Source: Pagrus major
Taxonomy: Eukaryota > Chordata > Actinopteri > Spariformes > Sparidae
Assembly (NCBI RefSeq): GCF_040436345.1
Contig: NC_133235.1
Span: forward strand, 18,066,660-18,130,659
DNA: 64,000 nucleotides
Direction of reading: 5' to 3'
Below, piece by piece: positions 44,638 through 58,000 of the stretch (the first letter of the stretch is position 1; every line of letters starts with the position of its first letter). Under the pieces are notes generated by a model. That model made no database searches. It was not told the origin of the DNA and saw only the letters and a list, made by a program, of their open reading frames with translations. The translations under genes and the position numbers were made by a program.

Positions 44638-45985
44638 GTACAGTATTCTAACATTTAATTTAATTTGAATTGATTATTGTGTTTTTTTTTGTTGTTTTTT
44701 TTACAAAGTGGGTATGTCATGCACATTGTTGGAAATACTAACTCTATGTGAGACTGTGGCATTCTTTGCCCTGTGTCTGTGTTTTGCATGTGTTACTTAC
44801 TTGTTTTGTTAGGTGCCTAACAATCCAGTATTGAGCTGATTGTATTTCTAATTAGAAAGAACTTTGTTTTCTTATTACATTTCTTTCTCTACAGATTCAT
44901 CATTTAAACTATCTAACAAGGCCACTGGTTATTGTTTGGTTAAACGCCATGACTGGTGCTTTGACATACGCTGGACAACTGGTGACCGACTTCTGGTTCA
45001 CTGGGAGCGAAAGTGCCTGGGTGCTCAGGGGAAAAGTGTGGGAAGTGAAATAAGCCTCTATGATTGTGATGAAAAGAGCGAACTCCAAAAGTGGGAATGC
45101 AAGAATGGAACAGTGCTCGCCCTAAAAGGCCAAGAGCTTTACATTGAGCTCACTGCAGATAACACAGCAGTTCTCTCCAGAACAATAGGACCCAATAACC
45201 ACCTCATAGTTACAGGGACGTCCAAAGGTGCTTGCTCAAGAACCCACAGAGGTAATGTACAAAACATTGTTGTTCTTCCACATTTAGAATATAGAAGAAT
45301 TATTTTTATTCAGGTTGGATTATTATGCATTCAAGTGGTGAAGTGTGCCATACATTGTCTTAAAATGTAAATTACTACAGATACAGATGTTCTCAAAATA
45401 ATACAGCTATGAAGTTATCAAAAGTATGGTAACACTTTATAATAACATCAATAAATGGTACAGTTACAGTTAATTCAACCTATTTAATAGTTATTTCACT
45501 ATAACAAACAATAATATGCTGAATCAACATTGTATTAAGCAATTGTAAAGGTTAAGAAAATAAAAAAACAAACAGTTGCAACTTTATAATGGCTATCCAA
45601 ATACTTTTAACTAAAGTTTAATTTACAATAAATTTACCATTTATTAATGATGGTTGTTATGAAGAGTTACCAAAAGGGTTGATACTTTGATTCTTTTGTT
45701 GACACTTTTGATGCATTTCGTCGCATAAAAAGACGAAAAGCTAATAAAAAACAGAACTTCTATCAGGTTTTTAACCCAAAGCTTCACAGTTACAAATGTG
45801 TTGGTATGTGTTCAGTTTTTCTGAAACAGCACTGTGTGCAGGTTGTTTGTAAAAAAGATAAATAAAATAATATATCTACTGTGTGTGTGTGTATATGTGT
45901 ATATGTATATGTATATATATATAAATATATATATGTATGTATGTATATATATATACATATATAGATATATATGTATGTATGTATG

Positions 45986-46054
<69 letters not shown>

Positions 46055-49000
46055 ATATATACATCGTTATTACTATAACTTTTGTGTGCCTTGTATTTTA
46101 ACAAGTAATGTATCAAAGTATACATACTACTGTACTGGACATACTACTGTTTTTGTGAAAACCTTATTAAGCTGTTCTTTGTTTTGTTGTTTTGTCCTTG
46201 TTTTGGGCTTTCAGAAGTTTACACCATTGAAGGAAATGCGAATGGCAGAACCTGCATGTTTCCCTTCCACTACAAAGACAGATGGTACACAGACTGCACG
46301 GACACTGACTCCTCAAACGGCCGTCGCTGGTGTGGGGTTGAAACAAAATATGAGGGTGAACTCTGGGGCTACTGCCCAACTACTTGTGAGTACTGCCTAT
46401 GAGAACTAAAGTTATAATAGTGAGAGAAGGCCATAGGAACAATGCACAACTTTTTTTTTGAGGTACACTGATTTCCAATGAAGTGAACAATGTCAGCTCT
46501 CAGGATATTAAAGTCCCTATAAGCAGGGTATTATTTGATCTAAGACCTACCACTAGTTTACATTAAAGTCAGCCTCTAGCATCCAGTGTAAACAATGATG
46601 AGGCCTAAATGTCCAACTTTAGTTTACATTAAATACATTTCCATATTTTTGTGTATTTCACAGCCAGAGAACACTGGACCAAACACATTACAACAGGAGC
46701 GTATTACCAGCTCAACACACAGTCAGCTCTGACTTGGCCCGAGGCTGAAACCAGCTGTAAACAGCAGGGTGGCTCCCTGCTCAGTATCACCGATCCTCAC
46801 CAGCAGGCTTATGTCACAGGTAAGGTGACACTGACTCTACACTGAATGTTTTGATAAAGGCTTCATGTATTTGAGCTGAGTGGTATTAAAGGGTATCTCC
46901 ACCAATTTTTACACATTAAAGTGTGTTTACAGGTCTTTGAGAGTACTACTGCATTTGAAAAAAAGTAGCATAAAGCCGTTTGGTTGCATTATGGGTAATG
47001 AAGGCAGGAGGTTTTGTAAGGCATTGCACTGCTATAATACAGTTAAATGGGTTAATACAGGACTCGTTAAATGGTTTAAAAACAAATGATTAAGTAGAAC
47101 CAGAGACCTTTATTCCGCATTTTGTTCAGACATTTCAAAACCTGGTGCCTTCATTATCCACAACTGACCCACTGAGTGACATCACTGGAGGCAACTTATC
47201 AGATTACATGCAGCTTTATACGATTTTTTTCACATATGCTGTAGGACTCCCCAAGACCCTTTCAATAAAGTGTTATTATAAATTTAAAAAAAAATCATTA
47301 GTCGACAAAATAGGAATTTTCATTAAAAATGTGCTTGTTATATATTCTGTCCTTTATTCATACATGAAATGTTTTGCATCGTTCACAGCACTACTAGGGG
47401 CAAGGGGCCAGGGACAGGCGGACAAGCTCTGGACTGGGCTGGTCCTGGATCCAGAACATGGCTGGCAGTGGTCTAATGGGAAGCCTTTCCGTTATCTGAA
47501 TTGGGACTCAGGTAAGTTATCTTTCCCCTTCGATATTTTACGTTGTTATTCTGGCAATGCTAGGATAAATGTATCACTAAAACATCTCATCTGTCTTTTA
47601 TCCTTTCCACCTTAAACACATGTTGCCAGTCAGTTGTAAACCTGCTGTCTTTTTGCTCAATACTTAAAAACCCCTGCAAGGGCCCAGGCTACACTTCAGA
47701 TATTCAAGGAAGTGGAGGAATGTGACTGTTCAGCTGTTTGGATTCAAGACTGGCATTAGAGTAACTGCATTTGTCAAATGAAATGTCATCATTGCTGTTT
47801 GCATTCAAATCTGGTCATCATAATAGTGTGCACATTTCAAATCACACAATCATAATTACACCACCGCCAGTTAAACTTATTGTATTTCAGATCTGGGCAC
47901 ACATGTCATGACACAATAAAAAAACAGTATATGTGCATTATTGTATGTCAGGGCAATATATTGACAATGTATTGTATTGTTGTCGTGATATGAGATACTA
48001 TATCGCCACAGAGTTTGGATATTGTTATAATGTGATAAGTTTTGTCTTTTCCTGGTGTTAAAGGCTGCATTACACTAAAGTGATGTAATTTTCTGAACTT
48101 CCCAGGCTATTCTGCTTGTTCTAATACTTTTCTTTACCCACTTTGTCGTTATATAAACAATACTGATGATTATTTATCAAACATTTCATTGCGTTAATAT
48201 AAGTACAAAAAATAGTCATCCCTAATATTATCGTGATATCAATATGGAGGTATTTGGTCAAAACTATTGTGATATTTGATTTGTTGCCCAGCCCTAGCAT
48301 TTATAGAGTGCTTTTGAGGAGGTTTCAAAATATTGAGATATATATATATTAGTATTGAGATATAGCCTACAAATATTGCAATATTATCTTAAGGCCATAT
48401 CTCCAAGGTCATCTTTTATTCTTTTATTGTTGATTCTACTGTTGTTCTATAGACTCACCTTGCTATTTGCATTACAAATCTTATTTACAGTAGAAATGAA
48501 TTCATAATAATATCACTTGATCATATATTTTTCTAAGGTGTTACAAATAAATAATTTGAGAGACACATTGAGAGACATTTCATCATGTCGAGTTTAACCA
48601 TCATCTTGTTTTAGGACATCCAGTTTCTGATCCGGGAAACAACTGTGGAATTCTTAATGGGGCTGTGCAATACTCCTGGCAAAGTTCAAAATGCAACAAG
48701 AAACTTGGATACATCTGCTACAGTGACAAACCTGTGGTTCATCCTACTGGAGGTGAAGTATTCTTTTAACTCCTATTTTAGCCAAGCTGACCACTGGTTA
48801 CTGTATTAGTATTTTGGCTTTGAGTAATTGAATGATATCAGTGACTCAGTAATTAGATTTCTTTGTTCTTTTCACGATTAGCTGCTGAGACAGGATTTTG
48901 TTCAAGCCCATGGATTCCCTACATCGGCCACTGCTTCTTCCTCAATCGCACTGAGAAAACATGGTCTGATGCTCAGAGGGCGTGCCGCAAAGAAGGAGGG

Positions 49001-52000
49001 GACCTGGTCAGCATCCGCAATGTGGAGGACCAAAGCTTTGTCATCTCGCAACTTGGATATGGTACGTGAGGACCATAAAAATTACTTGAAAGACATCTTT
49101 AAAACAAACAACACAACTCTGAGAATGTAGGCCTTTCCTCTGGCACCAACCTCTGGCAAAACATTACATAACCTGCTCCTCTGGTGGTATGGATCTAAGA
49201 ATAGCAATTTACCCAATGGTCTTGTTTTCTGGTATGCAATGAGCATCACGGCCCTGTTTGTGTTATGAGAAGGCAAAATTTCCCCCCCAAAATTTTAAAC
49301 AAGAGCCCAATTGATCAATATAAAACTCAAAACTAAATCCTTCGTTTATAGAGCCTCATTAACAACAGAAATAATAAAAACCTGTCAATATTGCATGCAG
49401 ATTCCTGCTCTAGTAAGTCTCCACCTCCTCTAACAAAAATGACTAATCAAGTCATGAGTAATTAAAGATAAATAACACACTGAGGGTAAAATCTTTTTTT
49501 CTGCCCATGTTCGCAGCATCTACTGATGAGCTTTGGATTGGACTGAATGACAAGAGGACAGAGGGACTGTTTGACTGGAGTGACCACTCTATTGTCCACT
49601 TCACCAGCTGGGAATATGGAAAACCTGCTGTCTCCACCGATCAAGAAGACTGTGTTCTCATCAAGGGAGAGGTAAGGAGCACTGTGCCGGTTTGGTACTA
49701 ATGCTAGCTTCCTGTAAAAGCGTCATTATTTGTCCAGAGATGACAACTAACCTGGCTGAAGGCAAACTGGCAAACTGTGCAGCTACATATCCAATCAAGG
49801 GAAATCTTGATGATACAACAAACAATGATAATTCAGACAACAGTGTGCCAACTATGTGGCAACCATTGTGAAAGGCCTTTTCCTGTTTCAACACGTAAAC
49901 ACCCCTCTGTAGAAAACACAGTAAAAAAAGACCTTATTTTTCAAGAGTGATGTGGAAGAAAATAACTGCCCTTGGCCAGAGTCCTGACGTGACTCTAAAT
50001 ATCATCAATGGCCGATCACACTAACGCTCCTAAACTGTATCCTGGAAGTGAAAGTGTATATGTATATAAAACAATTTCTTATTTTATTTTATTTCATATT
50101 TCACTCTATCCTATTCAAAATGTAAATATAGTTTTTATATGTGTTTGGCATGAAGGGACTACAGCGTCCATTACGTTGTGCAACCCTGTGTCATATAAGG
50201 ACAATTACACTGCCTTTAAACTTTTGGTTCGATGTGAAGCAAATCCCTGCAGCCAGGCTTCCAAATCTCATCACAAGCCTTCAAAACAGAACCGAGGATG
50301 ATTTTTGATATTGGTGGTTTTGGAATGAGATGTTCAACAATTAAGACAGGGTGTAAAATGTTTGGGTGTCTACATATTTAGTATCTATGATAACAAATTT
50401 GTACATATTTAAGACTGTCATCCAGTTCCCACATAGATAAACATTTTATAATGCTTCTTTCTTGCAGAATGGAAACTGGGCTGACCGTACTTGTGGAGAG
50501 AGACATGGCTACATCTGTATGAAGGCGGGCGCCTCTGAATCCTCTGGAGATGAGGTGGTGCAGAACGTAGGCTGCAAAACTGTGCGTGAACTTTACTTCT
50601 TTTCATTTATGAAATAATTATCTCTATCTGGTTTTAACACTCAATTCCTCAAAGTTAAACCCTAAAATGTCATCATACAGCTTAGGTTAATGGATTTAAA
50701 AACTTTCTGAGGGCAAATTTTGTCAAGAACGAAGCAACACGTTGAGTCATAATGCTTGATTACAAATCTTGGTATTGTTGTTTTATACTGCATTTTGCCA
50801 AAGTTGCTGCAAAAGTACAATATTTAATTAGAAATAAAACAACTGATGCTACTTTGTGTAGTCACTTTGTGTTTAAATCTCTGCACATACAGTGTATTAG
50901 TCAATTTGTTTTTTGTTCTTATGTATTGTTCTTCTTCGGAAAATGTTTCAATCTCATTGAATAAGGAAAACAGATTGATAACAGTTTAATTTCCTACAAT
51001 CCAGGGCTGGAAAAGGCATGGTTCTTACTGCTACTTTGTTGGGACGGCGACAAAGACGTTTGATGAAGCCAACACTGCCTGCAAGAGCTCAGACTCCTAC
51101 TTAGCAGATGTTTCAAATGGGTAAAAACAACTTTTTTGACTCCAAACAAAAAAAGAGCATGCCAGATTTTAGATGTTCAGATGTAATGGGATTTGCTAGG
51201 TTATTACTTTTATTTTATTACTGTACATCATGCACTAATATAAGAAAACCTGCAATTTCAATTGTGTTAATATTTCCAGGGTGGATAATGCATTCCTTGT
51301 CAGCTTGGTGGGGATGAGACCAGAGAAACACTTTTGGCTGGGCCTCTCAAACCAGAAAAACATTGAACATTTTGTGTGGACCAACAAGGACACAGTGAGA
51401 TATACTCACTGGAATGCTGAAATGCCAGGTATAGAGACATTTTAAACTCTGTCTCTAAGATGTGTCAGAAACTGACTTCGCAACTGACATTTCACAATTT
51501 CTCCCCTTCAACACTGTAAGGTCACCAACAGGGCTGCGTTGCCATGACAACTGGAATTTTTGCTGGCCTCTGGGATGTGCTGCCCTGCACCAATACGTCG
51601 AAATACATCTGCAAACACCTGGCAGAAGGGGCAGCTTTAACCCCTGCACCACAAACTGTTCCCCCTCCCCAGTGTGCGGACGGCTGGACGCGAGTGACAT
51701 CAAGAAACTACTGCTATAAGGTAAGAAAGACAAGAAAAATGAGAAACAAAAAATATTTACAATAACCAGTGTGGGTCCCCCTTCAGACAAAGTTGAGATG
51801 ATGTTTTACTTGAGCCATTCGAAGTAGAACTCAATAGTATGAGGGTTCTTACATTTTTGATTATCTGCTACTGTAGCATCAGGCTGTGATACTCAGACTG
51901 TACTGTCAAGCTGGCCAACTCCAAACTACCGTTACTAACTTGACATTGTTTCCGCAACACCATATGCACTTGTCTCTTTCACCTCACGAAGAATCTTTGC

Positions 52001-55000
52001 CTCATCTAACCCACTGCAGCCCCTCTTACACTCTGACCTCTTCTACATGGAAGTCCTCTTTTAAGGTTAGCTTTAAGCGTCCGGCTACCCAACAGTTTTC
52101 AAACTATGACTGAACCAATGGAAATAGACTCTTGAATAATGGAATTACTATATTATAGTTTTCCTCAGCGATTAGCAAAGTAATATATGTTATACCAGCT
52201 CTAGGGATGGCTACCACACAACATCATCCTCACCAAATCCAAGCTATAAGTCTGAGACTACTGTTGAAATACAAGGACTATTTCTTTTATTTGCAATTTT
52301 GTAAATGATTGGGGTTATCAAGGCTACATGAACAAAACAGATATGCAGCTGGTGTCGTAACAGATATAATCTTACAAAATGAAAGACACCAAATTACAAT
52401 CTGGACAATATTTACAATAGGGCTGCAACTAGATATTATTTTAATTTTCTATTAATCTGTCAATTATTGTCTTGATTAATCGATCAGTAGTTTGGTCTTT
52501 AAAATGTCAGAAAATGGTGCACAATGTTGATCAGTATTTCAAAAGCCCAAGCTGGCATATTCAAATGTCCACAACCCAAAGATATTCAATGTACTGTTAT
52601 AGTAAGAATAGTAGAGTTAAGAAACCGGAAAGTGTTCACATTTAAAAAGCTGGTTTTGACTTTTTTTCTAAAAAATTACTCAGTTTTTGCTGATTTTCAA
52701 AGTCAAAATATCAAAACACTTGCTTTAAGGAACATGATGGGTATTTTACACTGAAAATACATACATTAATACATACATACATTAATTTTTAAATTACATC
52801 ATTTAAAAATTAATGTATTACATACCTGTTCCACATCAAAGAATGATGCAACTAACCAAACACCTGTTTTATGTGGTTGTGTTTTTGGAGGCATTCATTT
52901 ACACGTTTGTTTGTTTTTTTGTTTTTTGCCTTATTTTAAAGTTGTATTCAGAGTCATATTCACATAGGAAGACCTGGTATGAGGCAAGAGATTACTGCCG
53001 GGCCATCGGAGGGGATCTGCTCAGCATCCACAGTGCCGTCGACATACAAGTGGGAAGAAGGTACAGTGTGACTGAACTTGACAAAATCTTTAATCTCTAA
53101 ATTACACAGTAGGCTAGCTCCATTAAAGAAGATTCTTGTGATTCTTCTGAGATACTGTAAATTCCAGTACAAAACTGGTTACAAAATAAAGTGCAACAAA
53201 GGTTGCATTTTTAAATCAATTGGTCAATCAAATTGGTCTGTCCCCTTTACAGATATTCTTCAGTCTGGATTGGACTTAGCGCCCCTGACACAAACAATGG
53301 TTACGTATGGAGCGATGGATCACCAGTGAGTTAACAGTTCAATTTTATTTCCTGCAATGCAATTAAATGTAAACAAATCTATTTGTCACCTCATGTTTTA
53401 TCATTTGCTCTTGTTTACAGGTAAACTACCAACACTGGGAGGATGATGAGCCAAACAATCATAATAATGTAGAATCATGTGCTGAATTAAGACTACATAA
53501 ACTGGGTACGGAAGGGTCTTGGAACGATGCGCAATGTGAGAGGTACAATGGATGGCTGTGTCAGATCCGTGCAGGTAAAGCATGTTCATTTGGTTGCATG
53601 GTTTCAAAAAGAAAAGCATGTAATTCTAGAGTAGAGAGAGTGAGGCTATTCTTTTTCTTGTGAGCTCAGTTGTATGCATTTTTTAACCCAAAGATGCAAA
53701 CTATTACTTTAATACTGTATTCTAAATATATATATATTTATCTTCTGTTTATGTCCTTATAGGAGTGACTCCAAAGCCACCTCCACCCCCTGTCAATCCT
53801 GGTAAGTGAGAAAGTATATGAGTGACCACATAGAAATATGATATTTTTACATATTTGTGAAAATATAGCTGAATTTACATCTGATGTTTTTTGGCCATGA
53901 AATAAGTCTATATTGACTCTCGAAATGGCCATTTGTGTTTGTCACATTTTTGGTGGCCACTGTGGGGGAGAGTGAGAAAGAGGCTTGCTAAGCTGAATAA
54001 GCAAAATGATTGTTCACGCCTAACAAATTCACAGTAAATTTATTTAAGTGTGCAGTGTTTCATTTGGATCTTCACTATATGCTCTTTCACCTGAGTGTAA
54101 TTAGTGGCTGTGAATGGGAAGTTCTGTTTGCTGTGTTGCAAGGGGTATTACGTTGGTTACAATCTGCAACCTCACAGCTAGATGCCACTACTGTAGATCC
54201 AACACTCAGGACCTGTAACAAAAAAACAAAAAAAAACTGGACCACCTAAAAACTGTGTGAGAGTGTTGTGCCCCCTGATGCATGTTCTCATCGGCTCACA
54301 TTGGGTGTCTCATTATTTGGGGGAGTATCGTCTCAAAAAGTTTAATACCGGTACTGATACAGATACCTTGAGTCCGATAGCGTTTCCTCAATGATACTTT
54401 TTAGACACCAATTTTATGAAATCCGCTTTAACAAATGATTACATTAAACGTACACGTGGTAGGCCCCGTCTCTGGGCGTAACCGAAGGTTTTTCCTACAT
54501 GCCTCGAGACAGCCTATCACCAGCCCTATTAGATTTTGGCACAAGTATCAAGCATCAAAGTTCGCTACCCAGCACTAGTCATTTGTAACTGTATTTGTTG
54601 TGATCATTGTCTTATTATTTTTAACCCAAACCATGATCTATTCCTAAACCTAACCAAGAAGTTTTGTTGCCTAAACCTAACCAAACTAAGACTGAAAACT
54701 GAAAATATTCTTTTAAATACCTGAAAACAATAAATTCAGTCTAAAATACAATTTTAAGTTTTAACACGTTTTAAGCACACGCAGGACGCAAACTTAAAAT
54801 AATTTCTCATATAACCACCCAAACAGTCTTACAAGGCACACTATCATTTTCCATGCACATTAATGCAAAACCAAAACAGAAATGGCAGGAAAATAACATG
54901 CACTCAGCACAGGCTGAGATGGTCATGGAGCTCACCGAAGCGTGCGCTGCTACTTCCTGTAAACCACGCCCATTTGGGTGAAATGCCAGTGAGACCAATT

Positions 55001-58000
55001 GTTCTTGTAACGGTCATAGGGGACATTATGGAAGGCAGTGACAGATAACCCTTTTTGTTGTTGAAGTATGACAGCTTGAGGTGATATGTTAAATCTTTCT
55101 GACATGTTTTCAGATTACAATACGACCTCAGACGGGTGGCTAGAATGGAAGGGGAATCAGTATTATATTAATACCAATTCAATGGCAATGGAAGACGCTC
55201 GTCACTTCTGTAGACAGAGGCATGGCGACTTGGTAACTATCAACAGTGAAGAGGAACGTGTCTTTTTGTGGAAACAGGTAAGCAGTGATATTTACATTAA
55301 ACAATTAGAGCAAAAAAAAATTAAAGTATAAAAAACATGGCATTGAACTTTGTGTCTCTGTTTGTGCAGATAGCCAGAAAATATTCAACTTTCTGGATAG
55401 GCCTGAATGTAGACCTCGATGGAACGTTTGAGTGAGTATGAATTAAATACAACTTAAAATTAAAAAGACATTCAAAGCCTCATGATTCAAAGTAAGAACT
55501 GTATGTCCCCAGTTAAAAAAAAAACATTGAAATACATTTCTGTAATTCATTGCTGAATTAGTAGAAAAAAAAAAAGGTTGGCCTGAAGGAAGTATGATGA
55601 TGCAGATCCAACTGTCAGTCTTGTGTGTTCTTCAGAAACATACTACAATCTTGGTTGGCTTGCTAGCATGATCAAGTTCATTGGAATTCAGCCCATGAAT
55701 CTTTTCTTGTCAAATTAGTCTGCACCAAATATCTTTGTGTCCTGGCATTCATGTGGATGCCACAGTTGGGCCTCCATGAATTGGACTCGGGTTTGACAGC
55801 TAAAATTAAACTTAACAAAAAAACACCAAGAATTAAATGAAAATAAGACTGCCCCACTGACAGAGGTGTGTTTCTTCGTGGATCTGATACAAAAACGCTT
55901 TCTACACAGTACAGACTGAATGCAGAGTCACTGGTCACAGCATGAAATGGCTTGTTATTTTTTCCCAACATTTAGCAAATGTGTACTTATTTGACATCTG
56001 GACCTGGAAGAAGAAGAAACACACTACAGCTTCAGTGTCATTATGCTAGTATTACTTTCAAAATGATTTGTATTGTGGCACAATTTCAACTTATTTGTTT
56101 GTGTTCCATTAAGGTGGATGGACGGTTCTCAAGTGGTGTTTCAAAGGTGGAACATAGATCAACCTAAATTCATGAGATATGATGAGAACTGTGCTGCAAT
56201 GGAGTATTACAATGGTGAGTGAACTGAAATATGATCCACGTTCACTGTCATCCATGAAAATGACAGGTTAAACATAGCATTAATGTTGTAATCTTTCAGA
56301 TTTCACTTCTGGCTGATTTGATGAAACCTGTGATTATTGTGGCAAAAGCAAGTGCAATAGTAAAGCAAACACTTGGCGAGCAGCCATTTTGTCAGAAAAA
56401 CAACAGCAACTAGGGGAAACTGTTCACAGTGCAGCCAGACACAGACACACTTGGCCCTATTTAGACCTATTCAGACTGATATTTAACCGAGGAGGAGGAG
56501 GAGCGCTGCTGTACTGCTCTGTAGGGCTGTAATCAACCAAAGAAATCCTTGGTCGACCAAAGCCTTGAAAATTCGAGTAAAAATCGACTAATCGGGGGGG
56601 GGGGGGGGGGATATTGAGGAATATTTAGACAATTGTTTTTGTCATGTTATAATAATTGACAGACGCTATCATTTCACTCTGCGCATGTCCTCGCACAGAG
56701 CGAAACTGAAACTGAGACTGAACACAGGAGCTCAGCTTCGTGGATGAGACACGAACTAGGGGATGCTGCCGTTGCGGGCGGGTGCGCCTGCAGTTATAAA
56801 ACGATTATTAGACTAAAACATTGAAATATGCCAATTCTGATATGTTCATATACTTAAAACGGACGGAGCAACCTAACGCAGACAAGTCAGCTTACCGTTT
56901 TTAGGTGATATGCCATGTTTGTAGTCGAGCTTTGATAAACTGTTGTTTGCAAACTTTGCATTCGACTTTTTTTCCATTTTCTATTTTTATAAAATGCTGC
57001 CACACTGCTGATGTCTTTGACATGGTAGAATAGGAATGACTGTAAATGAAACGCTTAAAAATAAATAAATATTTAACAAACCACCGGACCTAGGCCTTCT
57101 AGTACGTTCTTCAATCTGTTGTCTGTAGTGGGTTGGGCTAATCCAAAATAGTGAAAACAAGGGGGGTGTTCTGAAGACACACTGTTACCTGTGAAACAGG
57201 GGTGCTCTGAAAACACCCCCCATTAGCACTTGGTACTTTCCTCCTGATGAAGTCAAATATGCCATATGCAGGACACACAGCATTGGGATGGAGAGGACCC
57301 GCTGCGTGTTTACGCACTGCCATAGCAGCATGTAATTAACACGCCAAAAATTGACCAATCAGAATTTTGGTCGAGCCAGAACGTATCAACCAATAAATCG
57401 ACCAGTCGACTAGGAGATTACAGCCCTACTGCTCTGTGTGTGTGCGTAGTTCTCGGCGTAACGGGTCTTGACTCGTTTCCTTTGGAGAGTTTATAACTAC
57501 AACTTTTACTTTCGCTGATTAAATGTGCAACGATATTTGTTAGTGACATTACTGTATGCATGGGAATGTTTAAAATAACTGAAAGCAGCTTCTCAAATAA
57601 TAAAATCAGAGTGTATGAGCGGTGTGAACCCGCCTGTGTAGACCAATCTTACTGTCTGAATAATGCGCTTTTTAGATAGCAGGAAACAGACTGCTCCTTT
57701 GACTTTAGACCAGCTTATTGTTGGTCTATGGCGCAGTCGCTTTCTGCTGCCTCAAGATAGCAATCCGCCATCATAGCGCCTGACCACACCTCACTTTAAG
57801 ACCACATGCCCATGGGTGCACAGGTGGGCGTAAATACATATGCTATTTAAACAACGTGGGCGCTGGACAGGAAAATGACAACTGCATTGGTCTGAAACTA
57901 GCAATGACACTTGCGCCGCTTTGCGCCAAGCTTAAGATAGAGCCCATTGTCTTGTTTTAAAAACAAAGACAGTGGACCAGAATTGCAACCTCAATCAAAT

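Noticed and set aside
45790..46409. Frames across the TA/TG repeat in intron 2 of copy B, one reaching 191 codons
   Set aside because: Tyr/Ile/Val low-complexity from a microsatellite; its end only shadows the FN2 exon in a wrong frame.
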